In this document: positions 1-7,562 of the stretch, piece after piece
Position numbering within the stretch: position 1 is the stretch's first letter
How the letters are laid out: each line of letters starts with the position of its first letter
Assembly (NCBI GenBank): GCA_022770425.1
Contig: JALEHY010000006.1
Span: 1-32,010, forward strand
DNA from: Parvimonas sp.
Lineage (GTDB): Bacteria; Bacillota; Clostridia; Tissierellales; Peptoniphilaceae
Reading direction: 5' to 3'
Length of the DNA stretch: 32,010 nucleotides
Notes under the pieces: model-generated
Seen by the model: only the letters and a program-made list of their open reading frames with translations
What the model was told of the DNA's origin: nothing
Databases searched by the model: none
Translations under genes and position numbers: made by a program

Positions 1-18
1 AAAGAGATAAAAGAGATA

Positions 19-909
19 ATGGAAAACAGAGAAAATAATTTACAGGCAACTTGTCCTGTGTTGTATCCTGAAAATGAGAGAGCGGATCTTAAAGACATTG
101 AAAGGTCGCTTATAAAAAGGTACAGAAAAAATATTTGGGCAAAATTTGTAAAAGCGATTAAAGAATATAATTTGATAGAGGATGGCGACAAGATTGCGGT
201 TGCGATTTCAGGGGGTAAGGATAGCTTGATTATGGCAAAACTTTTCCAAGAGCTTAAAAAAAACGGAAAAGATAATTTTGAGCTTGAATTTATTGCGATG
301 GATCCGGGTTATCATCCGTCAATAAAGGAATTGCTTTTAGAAAATACAAAATATTTAAACATACCGATTCATTATTATCCTGCTGATATTTTTGCGGTTG
401 CCGATAAAATTGCGGGGGATTATCCTTGCTATATGTGTGCGAGGATGAGACGAGGTTCGCTATATGCAAAGGCAAAAGAACTCGGTTGTAATAAACTTGC
501 ACTCGGGCATCATTTTAATGATGTTATCGAAACTACGATGTTAAACTTACTTTGTGCGGGAAGTTTTAAGACTATGCCTCCAAAACTTCATGCGCAAAAT
601 TTTGAAAATATGCAAATAATTCGTCCGCTATATCTTATAGAAGAACAATATATAATAAGGTGGATGAAATCAACAGGACTTATGCCTTTAAACTGTGCCT
701 GTATGGTTGCTGCAAAAAAAATAGGAAATAAAAGGTATCAGATAAAGGATTTAATTGAAAATTTAAAAAAGGATTTTAAAAATGTAGACAGCTCTATATT
801 TCGAGCAGCTGAAAATGTGAATATAAATTTGCTGCTTGGTTATGAAATAAACGGATATAAAGTTGATTTCAACGAAAAATACGAAAATAACAATCCTTAT
901 TTAGAATGA
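19..909 (+). CDS. ttcA: TtcA-like tRNA 2-thiocytidine synthetase (PP-loop ATPase)
   Basis: This is a 296-residue cytoplasmic PP-loop enzyme of the TtcA/TilS superfamily. The family adenylates a tRNA cytidine and replaces O2 with sulfur using an Fe-S cluster. The ATP-binding PP-loop SGGKDS is at about residues 64-69. It is followed by the TtcA CxxC pair in PCYMCARMRRG and the LGHHFNDVIET motif. A third cysteine lies in LNCACMVAAKK, matching the three cluster-ligating cysteines of TtcA. The length is normal for the family. Only 18 bases precede the ATG, so the ribosome binding site and any operon partner upstream cannot be judged. A terminator hairpin overlaps the stop codon, so this gene ends its transcript. 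The substrate is assigned by family; another tRNA-thiolating member of the TtcA group is possible. Confidence 0.85.
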   Translation: MENRENNLQATCPVLYPENERADLKDIERSLIKRYRKNIWAKFVKAIKEYNLIEDGDKIAVAISGGKDSLIMAKLFQELKKNGKDNFELEFIAMDPGYHPSIKELLLENTKYLNIPIHYYPADIFAVADKIAGDYPCYMCARMRRGSLYAKAKELGCNKLALGHHFNDVIETTMLNLLCAGSFKTMPPKLHAQNFENMQIIRPLYLIEEQYIIRWMKSTGLMPLNCACMVAAKKIGNKRYQIKDLIENLKKDFKNVDSSIFRAAENVNINLLLGYEINGYKVDFNEKYENNNPYLE

Positions 910-930
910 GAAAACTCATTCTTTTTTATT
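903..930 (+). terminator. Terminator of the ttcA-like gene
   Basis: AGAATGAG (903-910) and CTCATTCT (915-922) form an 8-bp perfect stem with an AAAA loop, followed by TTTTTATTT. The left arm includes the TGA stop codon. Confidence 0.85.
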
Positions 931-943
931 TAAATAAAATATT

Positions 944-971
944 AAAAACCCACTTTAAAAAGCGGGTTTTT
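944..971 (-). terminator. Terminator of the helicase/methyltransferase operon
   Basis: Arms at 944-954 and 961-971 pair over 11 bp. The one plus-strand A/C mismatch becomes a G-U pair in the minus-strand transcript, which ends in GGGTTTTT. It overlaps the TAA stop of the methyltransferase gene, so it serves the minus strand. Confidence 0.8.
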
Positions 972-1665
972 AACTGAATTTATACATTGCGATTGCGGTT
1001 GCAATCGGTAAATTTAAGCTGTCGACATCTTTTGTCTGTTCGATAAACACAGGAAATGTGTCTGTTAGGTCACAGTTTTCAAGTCCGTGTGACTCGTTTC
1101 CGAAAAGAAGCGTAAATGGACTTTTTGTTTTAACTTTTTTAAGCGGAGTTGAATTTTCGTTTAAAACAAAAGAATAAATGGTATTTTCTTTAAATTTTTC
1201 TTTATACTCATAAATGTTTTTGAAAATCTCTACATTCATTTTGAATATAGCACCCATTGATGCTCTTATTGTTTTCGGATCAAAAATGTCACAAGAATCT
1301 ATAAGAGCAATGTTTTTAAAACCGAGTCCTAAAGCACAACGTAAAATTGTTCCGAGATTTCCTTTATCTCGTGGTTCGAACAACAATATATGATTTTTAT
1401 TTTCTATCTTTGAAAGTTTTTTCTCAAAAACTCCTATAACAAGATTGCTTTCTTTACTTTGTAATTTGTTTACGATTTTATCATTATAAATAATTTTCAC
1501 ATTTTTGTTTTTGCACAAATTTTCAAGAGTTTCCTTTTTGTCATATTTTGAATGAATCAAAACACAGATCGTCTTAAAAATGTTCGAATTTAAAAGTTCT
1601 ATAGTTGGGAATGCTCCTAATGTATATGAAAATTCCAAATCTTTTTTGTATTTACAAAATTCCAT
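970..1665 (-). CDS. TrmH/SpoU-family RNA 2'-O-methyltransferase
   Basis: This 231-residue SPOUT-class enzyme would use S-adenosylmethionine to methylate a ribose 2'-OH in rRNA or tRNA. The three SpoU motifs are in order: NLGTILRCALGLG near residue 105, LLFGNESHGLE near 190, and SLNLPIATAIAMY at the C-terminus, which together form the trefoil-knot cofactor site. It is slightly shorter than typical 250-260 residue TrmH-like proteins because the N-terminal substrate-binding domain is reduced. The gene starts 2 bases after the helicase stop codon. Its weak GAGAAGA ribosome binding site lies inside the helicase 3' end, so the two are co-transcribed and probably translationally coupled. The target nucleotide cannot be read from sequence. 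Confidence 0.88.
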   Translation of the reverse strand: MEFCKYKKDLEFSYTLGAFPTIELLNSNIFKTICVLIHSKYDKKETLENLCKNKNVKIIYNDKIVNKLQSKESNLVIGVFEKKLSKIENKNHILLFEPRDKGNLGTILRCALGLGFKNIALIDSCDIFDPKTIRASMGAIFKMNVEIFKNIYEYKEKFKENTIYSFVLNENSTPLKKVKTKSPFTLLFGNESHGLENCDLTDTFPVFIEQTKDVDSLNLPIATAIAMYKFS

Positions 1666-1667
1666 TG

Positions 1668-3386
1668 TTATCTTCTCTTTGATTTTTCCTTTTTGCTTTT
1701 TGAAGATTTTTTATCTTTATCTTTTTTTGAAAATTTTGCTTTTTCGTTTTCTTTTTTGTTTGCTGTCTCAACTAAAACTTTAAAACCTTTTATATGACTG
1801 TTATTTAGATTGTTTACAGCCTCTTTAACAGCGTTTTTGTGTATGTTTACAAAAGAAAATTTTTCGAAAATTTCAATATCTCCAATATCTCTTGAGTCGA
1901 TATTTGCATCATTACAAAGTGCAGAAACAATATGTCTTTGAGAAACTCCTTTTCTTGAACCGATATTTATATAAATTCTTCCTGAATTTTTGTCATTTAC
2001 ACTTGATTTTCTGTCGATTCTGTTTGAAGTTTTTTCGTTTGAAGGTTTTTTCTTCTTTTGTTTAAAGTCTATATCTGCAAGTTCTTCATGGTTATTAAGT
2101 TTGTTGTTTTCATTATAGTGTTTTAAAAGACAAGCGGCAATATCCATAGGAGAATAATCTTCACTCATCAAAACATTTATTAAATTCAATTCCTTAGAAT
2201 GTTCATTTTTATTTATTTGTTCCTTGATATCTTCTAAGAATCTTTCTTCATGCCTTTTAATTAAATCTTTAAGGGTAGGCATTTCTCTTTTTTCTATTTT
2301 TGTTTTTGTATATTTTTGAATTTGAGATAAGGTGTTCATTTCACGGGGAGAAACAAAACTTATTGCAGTTCCTTCTCTTCCGGCTCTTGCGGTTCTTCCT
2401 ATTCTGTGTACATAATATTCCACATCTTGAGGCATATCATAATTTATTACCAAATCTACATCATCAACGTCAATACCACGTGCCGCAACATCTGTTGCAA
2501 CAAGAATATCTATTGTTGAGTTTCTGAATTTATTCATTACTCCGTCTCTTTGTATTTGTTTTAAGTCGCCGTGCAAACCGTCTGCAAAATATCCACGTGA
2601 TTGAAGACCTGCCGTTAAATCATCTACCATTTTTTTTGTATTACAGAAAACTACTGTAAGTTTTGGGTTTTGAACATCTAAAATACGAGACAAAATTTCA
2701 AGTTTCATATTATGTTTTAAAGCAAAATAGTACTGAGTAACTTTAGGAACCGTAAGTTCCTTAGGAACTACTTTTATAAGACGGGGTTCGTTTTGATATC
2801 TTGCAGCAAAATCCATCATTTCCTGATCCATAGTTGCGGAAAAGAAAGTAGTTTGTCTTTCATAAGGTAAAAATCCTATTATTTTTTCAATATCTTCCCT
2901 AAATCCCATATCAAACATTTCATCCGCTTCATCTAAAACAAAAGTTTTTATATCGTCGGTTTTTAAGGTTTTTCTTTTTATATGGTCAATTACACGTCCC
3001 GGAGTTCCGACAACAACATGAACGCCCATTTTCAAAGAACGAATTTGTCTTTCTATCGGTTGTCCTCCGTAAATTGGTACAACAGAAATTCCTTTGTACT
3101 TTGAAAGTTTTGAAATTTCTTCGGCAACTTGAATGGAAAGCTCTCTTGTCGGACAAAGTACCATAGCTTGAGTGCTTTTTAAGTTTTTATTTACTTTTTC
3201 AACTATCGGAATACCGAAAGAAGCGGTTTTTCCGGTTCCGGTTTGTGCTTGGCCTACAATATCAACATTGTTTAACATCGTAGGAATAGCTTGTTTTTGA
3301 ATTGGAGAAGGTTCTTCAAAGCCCATTTCAACTATGGCTTTCAAAATACCTTCTGACAGATTAAAATCATTAAAATTATTTATCAT
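1668..3386 (-). CDS. DEAD-box ATP-dependent RNA helicase with DbpA-type RNA-binding domain
   Basis: This 572-residue helicase unwinds RNA duplexes in ribosome assembly, mRNA decay or cold adaptation. In order it has a Q motif (PSPIQKQAI, residues 26-34), Walker A AQTGTGKT (47-54), PTRELS, DEADEMFDMGF, SATM, a RecA2 core ending in HRIGRTARAG, and a DbpA-like RNA-binding domain (about 455-530, beginning RIYINIGSRKGVSQ). The tail is rich in Lys and Ser. The frame stays open upstream to 3449. I chose ATG 3386-3384 because GAAAGGAA (3398-3391) precedes it and homologues begin with this short N-terminus. The architecture matches DeaD/CshA-type helicases; the DbpA domain favours a ribosome-related role. 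A TrmH-like methyltransferase follows in the same operon, consistent with rRNA maturation (inference). The 5' leader is about 120 bases long. Confidence 0.9.
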   Translation of the reverse strand: MINNFNDFNLSEGILKAIVEMGFEEPSPIQKQAIPTMLNNVDIVGQAQTGTGKTASFGIPIVEKVNKNLKSTQAMVLCPTRELSIQVAEEISKLSKYKGISVVPIYGGQPIERQIRSLKMGVHVVVGTPGRVIDHIKRKTLKTDDIKTFVLDEADEMFDMGFREDIEKIIGFLPYERQTTFFSATMDQEMMDFAARYQNEPRLIKVVPKELTVPKVTQYYFALKHNMKLEILSRILDVQNPKLTVVFCNTKKMVDDLTAGLQSRGYFADGLHGDLKQIQRDGVMNKFRNSTIDILVATDVAARGIDVDDVDLVINYDMPQDVEYYVHRIGRTARAGREGTAISFVSPREMNTLSQIQKYTKTKIEKREMPTLKDLIKRHEERFLEDIKEQINKNEHSKELNLINVLMSEDYSPMDIAACLLKHYNENNKLNNHEELADIDFKQKKKKPSNEKTSNRIDRKSSVNDKNSGRIYINIGSRKGVSQRHIVSALCNDANIDSRDIGDIEIFEKFSFVNIHKNAVKEAVNNLNNSHIKGFKVLVETANKKENEKAKFSKKDKDKKSSKSKKEKSKRR

Positions 3387-3490
3387 ATATTTCCTTTCTA
3401 TAACTAACCGTGAATAATTAACGCTTAGTTTACGAAAGAAAAAGACCAAACAAAAAAACTAAAAATTAATATCTCACGATTTAAATTATT

Positions 3491-3506
3491 TTGAGTAAAC
3501 ACTCAA
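3491..3506. promoter_or_regulatory. Palindrome at the helicase transcription start (operator or leader hairpin)
   Basis: TTGAGTAAACACTCAA has 6-bp perfect arms around AAAC. It lies directly downstream of the helicase -10, at the expected start point. It could bind a dimeric regulator or form the first hairpin of the mRNA leader. No regulator gene is adjacent. Confidence 0.4.
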
Positions 3507-3512
3507 TTATTA

Positions 3513-3541
3513 ATTATACCATAAAGTTTAAATAAAGTAAA
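3513..3541 (-). promoter_or_regulatory. Promoter of the helicase operon
   Basis: On the minus strand, TTTACT (3541-3536), a 17-base spacer and TATAAT (3518-3513) form a good sigma-A promoter. TGG before the -10 makes it an extended -10. The start point would be near 3506, about 120 bases before the helicase ATG. Confidence 0.75.
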
Positions 3542-3737
3542 AGGTTTGAAATTAAAATTAATGTTGTTGTATAAAAATTAAATTTAAATTGTTAATTTTA
3601 AATTCAAAAAATATATACTGCTCAAATTGTAATTTTATGAGTTAAATTATGAATAAAAATTTTAAATTGATTTTGTATTAACGTTTTCAAATGTGTTACA
3701 ACTTTTTTAAGAGTAAAATTTAATATTAAAAAATATA
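3542..3737. other. AT-rich divergent intergenic stretch
   Basis: This is the upstream part of the divergent region between the helicase and lipase genes, between their two promoters. It consists of A/T runs with no open frame carrying a ribosome binding site and no clear hairpin terminator. I see nothing else in it. Confidence 0.5.
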
Positions 3738-3766
3738 TTTACAAAACAGTAAAAAAATGATATTAT
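3738..3766 (+). promoter_or_regulatory. Promoter of the lipase gene
   Basis: TTTACA (3738-3743), a 17-base spacer and TATTAT (3761-3766) predict a start near 3773, about 30 bases ahead of the TTG start codon. The ATG at 3757 falls inside this promoter and therefore cannot be the start. Confidence 0.75.
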
Positions 3767-3801
3767 ATAGTAAAATAAGTATTGTTGGGAGGTATTTTTC
3801 G

Positions 3802-5460
3802 TTGAAATTAAAAAAATATTTAATTTATTCGCTCATTTTTTCAAGTCTTTTTGTCATAGAAAATAAATCATTTTCAGAACAAAACGAAGTGGAATATGAA
3901 ATTTTGGATGAAAAAAATGCACAGATGATAAAAGATGGACATATCTATCTTGAAAACGGCAAATTTGATAATTTATTGTATGGTAAAGATGCTTTGAATC
4001 CTTATGGAGATGATGATAAGGACGGGCTTTTAAACAGAGAAGAATTATACATTTACAAAAAGAACGGTAAAAAATATTTGGGTTATAATTCTCATCCTTT
4101 ATTAAAAGATACCGACGGCGACGGATTTTCCGATTTTGACGATGCCGATCCTTTAAAGTGGAACATAACCGCAAGAGATATGGCGATGTTTATGGAAATA
4201 ACATATAAAGACGATTACTTTATAAAAAAAGTTTTTTTCAGCGAAACTCCTTTAGCTAATAATACTTACGATAAAGAACATATTATGGTGAATAATGAGT
4301 TATCTCATTTTTGGAGACATAGAAAATCATATCATCATAGCAACGGTTTTGACGCAAATTTATTTGAAATTGATACCGAAAAATTTCCTTATTTAAAAAG
4401 TGTTCAAGTTTTTGCTGTAAGGGGAACAAACGGATTTGCGGATCTTGATGACGATGCCGTTTTGGCAGTTGGGAAAACTCCAAAACAAGTTAACAGTTTA
4501 ACTCAAGTTTTAGATGAGTTGAACGTCGAAAAAGGCATAGATAATTTATATATTACAGGTCATTCTTTGGGTGGGTATTTAGCACAAAGAGCAAATATTT
4601 ATTCACATCAAAAGGGTTATGCTTGGGTTAAAAACACATATACTTTCTGTGCGCCGAAAATTACAGGAAGTTCTTTACAAAATTTGGTATCTTACGGAAA
4701 TTATTTAACAAAAATGGGTTTAGCAACACATTACAGAGTTGCCAATGACCCTGTTATCTCTCCGGTAGGTTTTTTTGAAGGTGTTATAAATGTTGGAAAT
4801 TCTTCGCATTCACACGGCTCTCGTTCTTTCTTTGAGGAGTTTATAAGTAAAAGGAAAGATTTTATTGCAGGAGAGAGAAATGTAATGCATCAAACAGGAC
4901 GAGTTCCGGACAAATTGCTCAATGAATTAAAATTTGAAACTTATGTGTTATCGGATATTTATAATCCTGTTGTTCAAAATTCAGTTTCCATAATAAAAGG
5001 GAGCTCATTAAAAGATAATATTGACAAGATAGCTTTTAAAAATGTTCCTGATTGTTATACTTTAGAATGTGACAAGAATTTTAAAATTAATGAAAACACT
5101 AAAAGTGTAGAAGTTTCGATAAAGTATATTGATAATAGCAGTGATAAGGTTAATGTACCTGTAACAGTCGTTGTTGACAAGTTAAAACTTGAAAATTCGT
5201 TTAAAGAATTTATGAATTTAAGGCTTAAAGCAAATGAATTTCCGGACAGAGTACTTACAGAAGAAGAAAAAACGGCTTTTAGTGAATTTACTAAAAATAT
5301 GGTAAATATGAAAATTGAAGATATGAAAAAAGATGTTGAATCCGTTTTGAAAAATGAAAAAGCAACAGAAACGGAAGTTTCAAATATAATCGAAAAATTA
5401 AATAAATTTAATGAGGAATTGACAGAGCTTTTAAAGTATCAGTACACACTTAAAAGATAA
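3802..5460 (+). CDS. Secreted class-3 lipase (alpha/beta hydrolase) with calcium-binding-type repeats
   Basis: This 552-residue exported hydrolase is predicted to cleave ester bonds of lipids outside the cell. It starts at TTG 3802, nine bases after GGGAGG (3787-3792). The signal peptide is MKLKKYLIYSLIFSSLFVIE with cleavage near SFS-E. Two acidic repeats of thrombospondin type 3/EF-hand style follow (GDDDKDGLLNREE and DTDGDGFSDFDDADP, about residues 70-125), probably binding calcium. The Lipase_3 core carries the nucleophile elbow GHSLGG with Ser255, and plausible partners are Asp316 (ANDPV) and His336 or His338 (SSHSHG). The C-terminal 150 residues are charged and mostly helical, without a sorting signal, so the protein is probably released or loosely held. 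It is transcribed alone from its own promoter and closed by a terminator. Substrate class (acylglycerol or phospholipid) is unknown. Confidence 0.85.
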   Translation: MKLKKYLIYSLIFSSLFVIENKSFSEQNEVEYEILDEKNAQMIKDGHIYLENGKFDNLLYGKDALNPYGDDDKDGLLNREELYIYKKNGKKYLGYNSHPLLKDTDGDGFSDFDDADPLKWNITARDMAMFMEITYKDDYFIKKVFFSETPLANNTYDKEHIMVNNELSHFWRHRKSYHHSNGFDANLFEIDTEKFPYLKSVQVFAVRGTNGFADLDDDAVLAVGKTPKQVNSLTQVLDELNVEKGIDNLYITGHSLGGYLAQRANIYSHQKGYAWVKNTYTFCAPKITGSSLQNLVSYGNYLTKMGLATHYRVANDPVISPVGFFEGVINVGNSSHSHGSRSFFEEFISKRKDFIAGERNVMHQTGRVPDKLLNELKFETYVLSDIYNPVVQNSVSIIKGSSLKDNIDKIAFKNVPDCYTLECDKNFKINENTKSVEVSIKYIDNSSDKVNVPVTVVVDKLKLENSFKEFMNLRLKANEFPDRVLTEEEKTAFSEFTKNMVNMKIEDMKKDVESVLKNEKATETEVSNIIEKLNKFNEELTELLKYQYTLKR

Positions 5461-5481
5461 AAATTATATAAAATAATGAAA

Positions 5482-5508
5482 AATGTAGGCTTATACCTAC
5501 ATTTTTTC
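5482..5508 (+). terminator. Terminator of the lipase gene
   Basis: AATGTAGG (5482-5489) pairs with CCTACATT (5496-5503) around CTTATA, followed by TTTTT. It sits directly ahead of the next promoter. Confidence 0.85.
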
Positions 5509-5509
5509 G

Positions 5510-5538
5510 TTGACATTAAATTTAAAAATGGTTATAAT
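5510..5538 (+). promoter_or_regulatory. Full-consensus promoter of the structured RNA
   Basis: TTGACA (5510-5515), a 17-base spacer and TATAAT (5533-5538) match the sigma-A consensus at all 12 positions. The predicted start near 5545 coincides with the first base pairs of the RNA terminal helix. Confidence 0.85.
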
Positions 5539-5543
5539 AAAAG

Positions 5544-5702
5544 TATCTAAATATCCTTGCTTAATTATACCTACATTTTTAATAAGGGATTACGGAGTTC
5601 TTACTTGGATAGCGGCCTTCTTTATTAGGCTACTTTGATATTTAAGACAGTTTGCCCACCTTCATTTAGGAAGGTCTATAAAATGGCAAGGATATTTGGA
5701 TA
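5544..5702 (+). ncRNA. ssrS: Probable 6S RNA
   Basis: A structured RNA of about 159 bases is predicted. Bases 5544-5560 pair with 5686-5702 to give a terminal helix of 17 bp (one G-U), including ATATCCTTGC against GCAAGGATAT. Inside are a large unpaired 5' strand (about 5561-5590), a small hairpin on the 3' strand (ACCTTC 5658-5663 with GAAGGT 5670-5675), and an irregular apical stem around GGCC/AGGC (5614-5630). A closing helix, open central bubble and apical stem form the plan of 6S RNA, which binds sigma-A RNA polymerase by mimicking an open promoter. The full-consensus promoter, with its start point at the helix edge, supports an independent RNA gene. No hairpin terminator separates it from ytxH at 5725, so processing or a leader RNA for ytxH is the main alternative. 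The assignment rests on structure and remembered similarity, not on a model search. Confidence 0.6.
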
Positions 5703-5724
5703 ATATATTGTTAGGAGGGAAAAT

Positions 5725-6123
5725 ATGAGTTTGACAAATTATATCGAAAAAAGACGTTTAGAAAAAGAAAGAGAAATGAGAAAAAAAATCAGAACTGAAC
5801 GCATAAAAACTGTAGCTAAGGTTGCTACCGGCTTGGGGGTTGGAGCAAGTCTTGGAATTTTGTTCGCTCCTAAATCAGGAAAAGAAACAAGAGAAGATAT
5901 TGCAAAAGCAGCAAAAGACGGGGCAAATTATGTAGCTGAAAATGTTACTGAGGCGGCAAAAGTTGTTAAAGAAAAAGCTATGGAGATAAAAGAAGTTGTT
6001 TCAGATAAAGTTGATGCTTTTAACAGCAGAAATATGACAGAGATAGTTCCTGAAACTATTGATGAAGCAATAGAAAGTGTTGAAGAAATAAAATCAAAAG
6101 TTGAAGAAAAAATTGAAGAGTAG
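5725..6123 (+). CDS. ytxH: YtxH-domain envelope protein
   Basis: This 132-residue protein has a basic start (KRRLEKEREMRKKIRTER), then a Gly/Ala-rich segment GLGVGASLGILFAPKSGKET that is the YtxH signature, and a long Ala/Lys/Glu helix. YtxH proteins are small membrane-associated proteins of Bacillota linked to general stress in Bacillus; their molecular role is not known. TTAGGAGGG lies just ahead of the ATG. The YtxG-like gene follows after 21 bases, as in the Bacillus ytxGHJ operon but in reversed order. No separate promoter is apparent after the upstream RNA, so transcription may come from the RNA promoter. Confidence 0.8.
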   Translation: MSLTNYIEKRRLEKEREMRKKIRTERIKTVAKVATGLGVGASLGILFAPKSGKETREDIAKAAKDGANYVAENVTEAAKVVKEKAMEIKEVVSDKVDAFNSRNMTEIVPETIDEAIESVEEIKSKVEEKIEE

Positions 6124-6144
6124 TATTGTTTGGTAGGAGAAAAT

Positions 6145-6615
6145 ATGGTAACAATAGATTTGGATTTGACTTTAAGAGTGGTTTTATATGTTTTGGCAAT
6201 AGTGTTTTTTGTCGTACTCATTTCTGTGATGTTAAAACTCAGAAATGCTGTAACAAGGCTTGATAACACTCTTAAAGAAAAAGAATCGGAATTAAAAGAC
6301 AGTATTGAAAAGATGCCCGAGATTTTGGATAATACAAACGAAGTTTTGAAAAATACTAAAAATGTATTGGAAGAAGTTGACGTGGTACTTAAAAATTCTA
6401 AAGAAAATATAATAAATTCAACAGAAAATGTTTCTGATACTCTTGAAAATGTGAAGAATATTACAGAAGATGTTGCAGTTTCGACAAGATTTGTTTCTGA
6501 ACAGATTGTGGATACGACTTTGGAATTAAAAGAAAATGTTGATACCGTTATGGGAACGGTAAATACGGTGTTTGACGTAGTAGATACAATTAAATCTTAT
6601 TTTAGAAAGAAATAA
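6145..6615 (+). CDS. YtxG-like DUF948 membrane protein
   Basis: This 156-residue protein has one N-terminal membrane segment (about residues 8-30, LRVVLYVLAIVFFVVLISVM). It is followed by a long coiled coil built from repeated short units such as LDNTLKEKESELKDSIEKM and LENVKNITEDV, with heptad-spaced valines. This is the DUF948/YtxG form, and its neighbour is YtxH, the usual partner. The ATG at 6145 follows TAGGAG (6134-6139) closely; an in-frame TTG at 6130 lacks a ribosome binding site. The protein is probably anchored in the membrane. Its function is unknown beyond the stress-related annotation of the family. Confidence 0.75.
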   Translation: MVTIDLDLTLRVVLYVLAIVFFVVLISVMLKLRNAVTRLDNTLKEKESELKDSIEKMPEILDNTNEVLKNTKNVLEEVDVVLKNSKENIINSTENVSDTLENVKNITEDVAVSTRFVSEQIVDTTLELKENVDTVMGTVNTVFDVVDTIKSYFRKK

Positions 6616-6680
6616 GGCTATATTTAATCATAGTGTTTAATCTTTATATTACACTTGTCATTTATAAAAATAAAAATGAA

Positions 6681-6720
6681 TTGGTTTGGAAGTTTTTATT
6701 CCAAACTAATTTTAATTTTA
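6681..6720 (+). terminator. Terminator of the ytxH/ytxG-like operon
   Basis: TTGGTTTGGAA (6681-6691) pairs with TTCCAAACTAA (6699-6709), with G-T wobbles, and is followed by an interrupted T tract (TTTTAATTTTA). Confidence 0.65.
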
Positions 6721-6797
6721 GAGAAAATTAAGCTATTTAATGCAAATTGAAAGTTAATTTGGTTAAAATGATTTTAAAATTATATCGGGAGGAAAAT

Positions 6798-7553
6798 ATG
6801 GGTATTTTATCTAAGACAGAACTTTTACATGAACTGTACAAAGTTGGAGAAGGGAAGGCTAATTCAAGATTTGACAGATTAGCGATTTTATCTGTTTTTG
6901 CGGGAGTGTTTATTTCACTTAGCGCATTTTCTTACATAGTAATAAATACGGGAATGTCAGCGTTGAATCCTACTTATGCAAAATTCATTTCAGGGATTTG
7001 TTTTTCTTTTGGACTTTTTGCAGTTGTAGTTTCAGGCGGAGAATTATTTACAGGGAATATTTTGCTTGTTGCACCTTTTCTGGCAAAAAAGATTACATTT
7101 CCGAAAATGATTAGAAATTGGGTAGTGGTATATTTGTTTAACTTTATAGGGGCGATTTTTATATCACTATGTGTTTATTATTCATCTTTGACAACACCGC
7201 AAATGTATCAATTTTTACATAAAATATGTATAGTAAAGACTGCTTCTCCTTGGCTTGAACTTTTGTTTAAGGGAATAGGTTGTAATATTTTGGTGTGCTT
7301 AGGTGTTTGGATGACTTACGCAAGTAAAGATGCAGTGGGTAAATTTTTTGCTTGTTTAATGTCAATTATAGTTTTTTTAGTTTGTGGATTTGAGCATAGT
7401 ATTGCAAATATGTTCTATTTGGTATTTGCATATATTACAAAGGATATAAGTTTAGGAGCGATGTTCTATGATTTAGTTCCTGTTACTGTGGGAAATATTA
7501 TCGGAGGAGCGTTGGTAGCAATAGGTTACTACTTTGCTTATAGAGAACAATAG
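6798..7553 (+). CDS. Formate/nitrite transporter (FNT family channel)
   Basis: This 251-residue FNT protein is predicted to be a pentameric membrane channel for formate, nitrite or a related small anion. Six membrane segments are visible. The family signature SGGELFTGNILL follows the second segment, and the central-pore histidine lies in FEHSIANMFY near residue 210. The start ATG at 6798 follows CGGGAGG. An upstream in-frame ATG at 6747 has no ribosome binding site. The ModE-type HTH gene begins 9 bases after the stop codon, so the two form an operon and the regulator may respond to, or control, formate or molybdenum metabolism. FocA and NirC subtypes cannot be separated with confidence; formate export fits a fermentative anaerobe. 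Confidence 0.88.
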   Translation: MGILSKTELLHELYKVGEGKANSRFDRLAILSVFAGVFISLSAFSYIVINTGMSALNPTYAKFISGICFSFGLFAVVVSGGELFTGNILLVAPFLAKKITFPKMIRNWVVVYLFNFIGAIFISLCVYYSSLTTPQMYQFLHKICIVKTASPWLELLFKGIGCNILVCLGVWMTYASKDAVGKFFACLMSIIVFLVCGFEHSIANMFYLVFAYITKDISLGAMFYDLVPVTVGNIIGGALVAIGYYFAYREQ

Positions 7554-7562
7554 GAGAAAAAT

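Noticed and set aside
3387..3449. Longer helicase frame starting at 3449
   Set aside because: No ribosome binding site precedes it and the added 21 residues do not resemble DEAD-box N-termini, whereas ATG 3386 has GAAAGGAA at proper spacing.
3757..3801. Longer lipase reading frame starting at ATG 3757
   Set aside because: This ATG lies between the -35 and -10 boxes of the lipase promoter and has no ribosome binding site. TTG 3802 has GGGAGG nine bases upstream and directly begins a signal peptide.
5551..5724. T-box or metabolite riboswitch ahead of ytxH
   Set aside because: No T-box AGGGTGG sequence and no antiterminator/terminator pair is present. The long end-to-end helix fits a free-standing RNA better. 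A leader function is kept only as an alternative.
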